64,000 bases of DNA. Origin: RUG563 sp045590215. Its GTDB lineage: Bacteria; Bacillota; Clostridia; Christensenellales; Aristaeellaceae. Both the position numbers and the translations under genes were made by a program. Below are positions 59,304 through 64,000 of the stretch, in pieces (within the stretch, counting starts at the first letter, position 1; each line of letters begins with the position of its first letter). A model generated the notes under the pieces. The model ran no database searches and was not told the origin of the DNA. It saw only the letters and a list, made by a program, of their open reading frames with translations. The stretch is from assembly GCA_045590215.1 (NCBI GenBank), contig JAZNQO010000023.1:1-64000 (forward strand). Direction: 5' to 3'.

Positions 59304-59870
59304 ATGTCCAATCAAGCCACCCATTGCGCCTACGAATACACCGTCAAGCGGGGCGACAGTTTTTACCTCATTGCCCAGCGCACGGGCGTTACGCTGCGAG
59401 AGCTGATCAACGCCAACCCCCAGATACCCCCTTCCCGGCTGACGGTAGGCGATGTTTTGTGCATTCCTTACAGCGATTGCTTGAACCAGCCTGCCCAAGA
59501 CCCCAGCAACACCCCCATCACAGATAACAACAGCGTCTGTCCGGCCAACCGCCGTGCCATTGTTCAGCAGGGGCAAACAGCCTCCGACTTGCAATTGCAA
59601 TACAATTTAAGCTATTACACCCTACAAAATGCCAATCAAGGCGTAAACCTGGACGCCATCAAGAGCGGCGATGTGGTGTGCATTCCGGAAGAGAACACCG
59701 CCTGCCCCATCCAACGCACCATCGTAGTGGGCGAAATCGATAGCCTCAATTCCATTGCCATGGCCAATCGGGTGACAGTTGCAGATCTGCTGAAAGCGAA
59801 CCCCTGCATCGCCCCAGAAGATTTCACCCCCGGCACAGTCATCAAACTGCCCGATTTGCCCCAGAGCTAA
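59304..59870 (+). CDS. Protein with three LysM domains
   Basis: 188 residues, no signal peptide. Three LysM units: EYTVKRGDSFYLIAQRTGVTLRELINANPQIPPSRLTVGDVLCIP (about 11-55), RAIVQQGQTASDLQLQYNLSYYTLQNANQGVNLDAIKSGDVVCIP (about 83-127) and RTIVVGEIDSLNSIAMANRVTVADLLKANPCIAPEDFTPGTVIKLP (about 138-183). LysM binds GlcNAc polymers. Lack of a signal peptide suggests a spore-coat or cytoplasm-assembled protein like SafA, if the organism sporulates (inference). AAAGGAG lies 10 bases before the ATG. Confidence 0.88.
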   Translation: MSNQATHCAYEYTVKRGDSFYLIAQRTGVTLRELINANPQIPPSRLTVGDVLCIPYSDCLNQPAQDPSNTPITDNNSVCPANRRAIVQQGQTASDLQLQYNLSYYTLQNANQGVNLDAIKSGDVVCIPEENTACPIQRTIVVGEIDSLNSIAMANRVTVADLLKANPCIAPEDFTPGTVIKLPDLPQS

Positions 59871-59884
59871 AGGAGCGTACATAA

Positions 59885-59921
59885 CTACTCCCGGCAGTAA
59901 AAAAGCTGCCGGGAGTTTTTG
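59885..59921. terminator. Terminator between the LysM gene and converging AraC gene
   Basis: ACTCCCGGCAG (59887-59897) pairs perfectly with CTGCCGGGAGT (59906-59916), followed by TTTTT. Confidence 0.93.
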
Positions 59922-59940
59922 CGTGGATAAAGCACGCCTT

Positions 59941-61188
59941 TCAGTGCGCTGCGGTGGCCATATGTGCCTTTCGATATTGCTGTGGTGTTTCGCCGTACAT
60001 CCGCTTGAATTGCTTGCAGAAATAATTCGGATCAGAAAAGCCGCTGATCTGCGCCACGGTTTGTATTTGCAAATGCGTGGTTTGCAAAAGATGCAATGCT
60101 GTTTTCATGCGCTGATTCTTGATATACGCAGACAGGGTGACGCCAACTTCCTGATGAAACAGGGCGGAAAGATAAGTTGAGTTCACGCCAATGAGGGATG
60201 CCAATATCTGCAAAGACAGATTTTCGGAAAGATTGGCTTCGATATAGGTCATCGCCTTTTGAACAACCGACGAATAATGCTGACTTTTGTGCGTACGCAC
60301 AAGGCGGCAATATCCCCGAACCATGCTGCCGATAAGCTGGGACGCCTTCTCAATGGATGCGACGGTTTCAATGCTTCTGGCATATTGGCTGGAGGTTATG
60401 TCCAGATAATAAGGATGAACGCCGCCGCTTTCCGCCGCCTTTCGCAATATCGTGTTGCAGATAATGCAATAGTTTTTCATATTTCGCAGGGGATCGGCAG
60501 AGCGAGGCTGATAATTAAACCCGGATATATTGGAAGTGATGATTTCCGCCCGGCTGATCATCCCCTTGGCAACAATCTCCATCATTTGGTTTTCGTATTG
60601 GTAGCGTTCTTCCAGCTGCTGCATTTTCGCCAGCACCTCTGCCTGAACGCCAGCTTCGCCATCATCCTGCGCATTTGCGGATACGCGAACGCTTTGCATA
60701 TAGCTTTCATCCACCATATCAAATGCGTCCGCTCCCCCCCAAAGCGTTTCGCCAAGGGTGGATAGAAGTGCCATAATAATGGACGGATCATTATAAACAG
60801 GCAAGGAGGCATAATACTCCTTCTGCGTAGCCAGCCTTTCAGCCGGAATGCCAAGCTGCTCATTCTGCTCCATTATCCATGTTTCGGAAGGATCGTTGGT
60901 TAAATAAGGACCAATAATAAGCAACGTGGTCGGCACAAATTCAGGCAGAACAAAGGAAATATAGCGGCACATAAATTGGTCTGTTATTCGATAGATGGTT
61001 CTTTCCCGCATCCAATGCCCGGCTGACTGCAAAATTGCTTCATAGTCTGTTTCTATGCCGAGCAGCCTGCGCAAGCCGCCGTCCACATCCTCAATGGATT
61101 GGCCGGAGTGCAGCTGCCGTGCCGGAAGCCGCAATTTCTGCAAAACATCCAAAAAGAAGTCCAGCTGGCATTGATAGGACTTTTTCAT
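59941..61188 (-). CDS. AraC-family transcriptional regulator (long form)
   Basis: 415 residues. The C-terminal AraC DNA-binding domain (about 310-408) shows NLSLQILASLIGVNSTYLSALFHQEVGVTLSAYI and QTVAQISGFSDPNYFCKQFKRMYGETPQQYRK. The N-terminal 300 residues are not a cupin and may be a PocR-like or GAF-like sensor (LRRLLGIETDYEAILQSAGHW). It diverges from the GPH transporter and GH2 gene, which it probably regulates. The ATG at 61188 follows AAAAGGGG. Confidence 0.88.
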   Translation of the reverse strand: MKKSYQCQLDFFLDVLQKLRLPARQLHSGQSIEDVDGGLRRLLGIETDYEAILQSAGHWMRERTIYRITDQFMCRYISFVLPEFVPTTLLIIGPYLTNDPSETWIMEQNEQLGIPAERLATQKEYYASLPVYNDPSIIMALLSTLGETLWGGADAFDMVDESYMQSVRVSANAQDDGEAGVQAEVLAKMQQLEERYQYENQMMEIVAKGMISRAEIITSNISGFNYQPRSADPLRNMKNYCIICNTILRKAAESGGVHPYYLDITSSQYARSIETVASIEKASQLIGSMVRGYCRLVRTHKSQHYSSVVQKAMTYIEANLSENLSLQILASLIGVNSTYLSALFHQEVGVTLSAYIKNQRMKTALHLLQTTHLQIQTVAQISGFSDPNYFCKQFKRMYGETPQQYRKAHMATAAH

Positions 61189-61312
61189 GCACTCATCCCC
61201 TTTTCTCTGCATGATATCATTATCGGATATTTTTCAACCAAAATCAACACTTTTGCATAATTTTTTCCCCTTTTGCCTAAAATAATTCCTCACCATAACA
61301 AATAAATTCTGT

Positions 61313-61353
61313 TATGATAGTAATTAGTAAAGAAAGGTTCATCGATTTGAACC
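61313..61353 (+). promoter_or_regulatory. -10 box and inverted repeat upstream of the GPH transporter
   Basis: TATGAT (61313-61318) lacks a clear -35, as for an activated promoter. GGTTCA (61336-61341) and TGAACC (61348-61353) form an inverted repeat just downstream, which may be an operator or a small RNA hairpin. Confidence 0.45.
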
Positions 61354-61378
61354 ACAATAGAAAGCGAGGAATACTCAA

Positions 61379-62860
61379 ATGGCGAAGAAGCCCGTTCAGT
61401 ATGACGAAAACGGCAAGCGCAAGTTTGGTATGCGGGATTGTCTGGCCTATGCCGCCGGCGATCTGGGCTGCAACATGAGTTTTGCCCTCAAGGGAACCAT
61501 GGCCTTGTTCTGGACGCAGGTTATGGGCTTGAGTGCATGGTATTCCCTTCTGATTGTGATCTTGCAGGTGTGGGACGCTATCAACGATCCTCTGATCGGT
61601 TCCATGGTGGATGCCGATAAGCGCAAGTATCGCCGCAATAAGTTTCTGCAGTACATCTGGGTGGGCTCCATCGGCCTGATCATCGGCGGTGCCTGCTGCT
61701 TCCTGCCCTTCCCCAATGCACCGGTCTGGGCAAAGATCATCATCTTCATGGCCGGCTATGTGGTGTGGGACGCTTTCTACACCGTGGCAAACGTGCCCTA
61801 CGGCAGCCTGCTGTCCCTGATCTCCGATAAGCCTGCCGATCGTGCTTCCCTGTCTGCATGGCGTTCCATAGGTTCCATGGTGGGCAATATGCTGCCCATG
61901 GTGATCCTGCCTTTCCTGATTTACAACGAAGATAAATCCCTCAACGGCCCCATGGTTTTCGTGACGGCGTTGATTATGGGTGTGTTGGGCTTCATCTGCT
62001 TCCAGTTCATGATCAAGAATACGGAAATTCGTGTGGATGCCAAGAATGCCACCACAGGCGAAGGTTTTGAAAAGTTCAACGTCATCAACGCGATGAAAAA
62101 CTTCATCAAGAACCGTCCTGCCGTGGGTGCCACGTTGGCAGCCATGGGCATGTTCATCGGCATGCAGGCAGCCACCACTGCCGTGAACGTCACGTTCCAG
62201 ATTTACTTCCAGAATCCCAAGATTTCCGGCATTGTAACCGCCTTCTCCATGATCCCCATTCTGGTGTTTACCCCTCTGGCTCGTAAGATGGTTACCAAAT
62301 ACGGCAAGAAGGAACTGTCCATCGTCGGCTCCATCTGCTATATCGTGGGCGGCCTGTTCCTGTTTGCAGCTCCTTTGGGCATCATTCCCGTCAGCCAGGG
62401 CAACACCGGTGCTGACCTGATTGTATACATCGTGGCACAGCTGATCATGGCACTGGGCATGGGTATCTATTCCACCGTTTCTTGGGCTATGATGGGCGAT
62501 GCAATCGACTATAACGAATGGAAAACCGGCAAGCGTGAAGAAGGCACGGTTTATTCCCTGCATTCCTTCTTCCGTAAGCTGGCACAGGGCGTAGGCCCCG
62601 CACTGGCACTGACCATCATGCAAGGCATGGGCTATGTAAACAATGCCAAGCCCGATGCCAATGGCGTGTTCACTGCTATCGACGTGAACCTGCTGTCCTG
62701 GGACTTCGCCGTTGAGCTGCGTACACTGGTTGCAGTACTGTATATGGTGGCCGGCGTGATGATGTTCATCGGTCTGGGTGTAATTTATAATCTGGACAAG
62801 AAAAATCTTGCCAAGATGAACGCCGAACTGGCTGCCCGTCATGCCGAAGTGAAGGAATAA
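61379..62860 (+). CDS. Glycoside-pentoside-hexuronide (GPH) family sugar:cation symporter
   Basis: 493 residues, twelve membrane helices of the MelB/XynP/UidB type. RDCLAYAAGDLGCNMSFALKGTMALFWTQVMGLSAWY opens with the cation-binding helix region, QVWDAINDPLIGSMVDADKRKYRRNK is the conserved loop with the signature D-x4-D pattern, and DYNEWKTGKREEGTVYSLHSFFRKLAQG is the conserved second-half motif. Imports a glycoside, fitting the GH2 gene downstream. GCGAGGA precedes the ATG. Confidence 0.93.
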   Translation: MAKKPVQYDENGKRKFGMRDCLAYAAGDLGCNMSFALKGTMALFWTQVMGLSAWYSLLIVILQVWDAINDPLIGSMVDADKRKYRRNKFLQYIWVGSIGLIIGGACCFLPFPNAPVWAKIIIFMAGYVVWDAFYTVANVPYGSLLSLISDKPADRASLSAWRSIGSMVGNMLPMVILPFLIYNEDKSLNGPMVFVTALIMGVLGFICFQFMIKNTEIRVDAKNATTGEGFEKFNVINAMKNFIKNRPAVGATLAAMGMFIGMQAATTAVNVTFQIYFQNPKISGIVTAFSMIPILVFTPLARKMVTKYGKKELSIVGSICYIVGGLFLFAAPLGIIPVSQGNTGADLIVYIVAQLIMALGMGIYSTVSWAMMGDAIDYNEWKTGKREEGTVYSLHSFFRKLAQGVGPALALTIMQGMGYVNNAKPDANGVFTAIDVNLLSWDFAVELRTLVAVLYMVAGVMMFIGLGVIYNLDKKNLAKMNAELAARHAEVKE

Positions 62861-62889
62861 AGGCCATTTCGAGCGAAAGAATAATGTAT

Positions 62890-62935
62890 GAAATGGTGGC
62901 AGACAGGTTTTTCTGTCTGTCACCTTATCCATTTC
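62890..62935 (+). repeat. Stem-loop between the GPH transporter and GH2 genes
   Basis: GGTGGCAGACAG (62895-62906) and CTGTCTGTCACC (62913-62924) form a 12-bp stem with GTTTTT loop, extended by GAAATG/CATTTC. No terminal T-run follows, so it may act as a processing or stability element. Confidence 0.65.
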
Positions 62936-62955
62936 AATAAAGGAGGGAATCTGAT

Positions 62956-64000
62956 TTGCGTCAGATAAAAAACCTGAACAACAATTGGATTTTTACAAAA
63001 GAAGCGGTGGACATCCATGCACTGCCCACCGGCGAACAGCTGAATCTCCCCCACTCCTGGAATGCCGTGGACGGTCAGGACGGCGGCAATGATTATTATC
63101 GCGGGGATGCCTATTACGCAAAAACGCTGAAAAAGGCAGATTTTCCAGCTGCTGATCGCTATTATCTGGAATTTCAGGGAGCCAATTCTTCTGCAGATGT
63201 GTATATGGACGGAAAGCCCGTCGCCCATCATGACGGCGGCTATTCCACCTGGCGTGTGGATGTGACGGACAGCCTGAAGGACGAAACACTGCTGGTTGTG
63301 AAGGTCAATAACGCCGCCAACGACTATGTGTATCCCCAAATGGCAGACTTCACTTTCTACGGCGGCTTGTACCGGGATGTGAATTTGATTTGCGTCAGCG
63401 AAAGCCATTTTGACTTGGATTATTTCGGCGGCCCCGGCCTGATGGTCACCCCTGAAATAGAGGGAAAAGATGCCAAGGTCAAGGTGCAGGCATTTGTCAC
63501 CAATCAAAAACCCGGCCAGGCTTTGCGCTATACCATCTATGCCGCATGCGGCTGCGAAGTGACCAAGACAGAGACCGCATCAACGCAAGCCGTGCTGGAA
63601 ATCAAGGACGTGCATCTGTGGCATGGCCGCAAGGATCCTTATCTGTACACCATGAAAGTGGAGCTTCTGGAAAACGGCGAGGCGATTGATGCCGTCAGCT
63701 GCCGTTTCGGCTGCCGCACGTTCAAAATTGACCCTGAAAACGGCTTTATCTTGAACGGTGAAGAATACCCCCTCCGGGGCGTTTCCCGGCATCAGGATCG
63801 CTGGGGCATCGGCAACGCCCTGCTGCCGGAGCATCATCGGGAAGACATGGACCTGATTTGCGAAGTGGGTGCCACCACGATCCGTCTGGCGCATTACCAG
63901 CACGCCCAATATTTCTATGACCTGTGCGACGAAAAAGGCCTCGTCATCTGGGCGGAAATCCCCTATATTTCCAAGCATATGCCATCCGGCCGGGAAAACA
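62956..64000 (+). CDS. Glycoside hydrolase family 2 protein (3' end missing)
   Basis: The first 348 residues are present. The N-terminal sugar-binding sandwich (about 1-180) shows LNLPHSWNAVDGQDGGNDYYRGDAYYAKTL and GGYSTWRVDVTDSL. The second immunoglobulin-like domain leads to FILNGEEYPLRGVSRHQDRWGIGNALLPEHHREDMDLICEVGATTIRLAHYQHAQYFYDLCDEKGLVIWAEIP, the entry of the GH2 barrel. The catalytic glutamates lie beyond the edge, so beta-galactosidase, glucuronidase or mannosidase cannot be told apart; the HQDRWG wording leans to beta-galactosidase-like members. The start is TTG at 62956 with AGGAGG 9 bases before. No signal peptide. Confidence 0.9.
   Translation, partial: MRQIKNLNNNWIFTKEAVDIHALPTGEQLNLPHSWNAVDGQDGGNDYYRGDAYYAKTLKKADFPAADRYYLEFQGANSSADVYMDGKPVAHHDGGYSTWRVDVTDSLKDETLLVVKVNNAANDYVYPQMADFTFYGGLYRDVNLICVSESHFDLDYFGGPGLMVTPEIEGKDAKVKVQAFVTNQKPGQALRYTIYAACGCEVTKTETASTQAVLEIKDVHLWHGRKDPYLYTMKVELLENGEAIDAVSCRFGCRTFKIDPENGFILNGEEYPLRGVSRHQDRWGIGNALLPEHHREDMDLICEVGATTIRLAHYQHAQYFYDLCDEKGLVIWAEIPYISKHMPSGREN

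Noticed and set aside
61277..62932. 551-codon open frame opposite the GPH symporter
   Set aside because: His/Gln-rich antisense shadow with no family features; the symporter is clearly the real gene.

Overview
The window reads as a chromosomal segment of a fermentative, Gram-positive anaerobe of the class Clostridia (Bacillota), probably a gut or rumen plant-fibre degrader. This rests on sigma-A type promoters with 17-base spacing, AGGAGG ribosome sites, T-box, S-box and cobalamin leader RNAs, several TTG/GTG starts, LplB/YtcP-type sugar transporters, a two-subunit class I fumarase, RNase J, CdaA/CdaR, TmcAL and an LCP protein. Species cannot be assigned from the sequence alone. No rRNA, tRNA, CRISPR, insertion sequence or prophage was found.

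Layout. 1-7.4 kb: a partial enolase-superfamily dehydratase diverges from a sugar ABC importer (two permeases, binding protein), followed by a DegV lipid-binding protein and an intracellular GH10 xylanase. 7.6-14.5 kb: an ArsR/DUF2087 regulator with a small partner, the c-di-AMP genes cdaA-cdaR with a third membrane gene and an rRNA methyltransferase, MscL with a zinc ribbon, a HAD phosphatase and pyrophosphatase. 14.6-18.5 kb: a heterodimeric multidrug-type ABC exporter preceded by a 23-codon leader peptide and mutually exclusive antiterminator and terminator hairpins, a likely translation-sensing attenuator. 18.7-23.5 kb: an IleRS resembling the eukaryote-like type, a GH113 glycosidase and a hypothetical membrane protein. 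23.6-28.3 kb: an AraC regulator divergent from a second sugar ABC importer. 28.5-34.8 kb: an SH3/PepSY cell-surface protein and a tightly overlapping six-gene operon (M19 dipeptidase, MTA/SAH nucleosidase, dCMP deaminase, LCP protein, HAD phosphatase, RlmH).

35-46.4 kb: RNase J, aquaporin, a cobalamin-riboswitch operon (DUF4430 protein plus ECF substrate-binding membrane subunit), a cell-wall/sugar operon (D-Ala-D-Ala carboxypeptidase, aldose epimerase, NahK-like sugar kinase), tmcAL with fumarase alpha and beta, and nagA. 46.5-57.8 kb: a DMT transporter with a very His-rich tail, glpK-nudix-PPOX, a T-box(Tyr)-controlled operon (aminotransferase, GNAT, tyrS, YigZ), an S51 peptidase with a nudix hydrolase, a small methyltransferase and metK under an S-box riboswitch. 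58-64 kb: an AEC transporter, a palindrome-rich spacer, a LysM protein, and a carbohydrate locus (AraC regulator, GPH sugar symporter, GH2 glycosidase running off the right edge).

The strongest items for follow-up are the ABC-exporter leader peptide and attenuator (18380-18510), the cobalamin-riboswitch DUF4430/ECF pair (37681-38917), the tyrosine T-box operon and the His-tailed DMT transporter.
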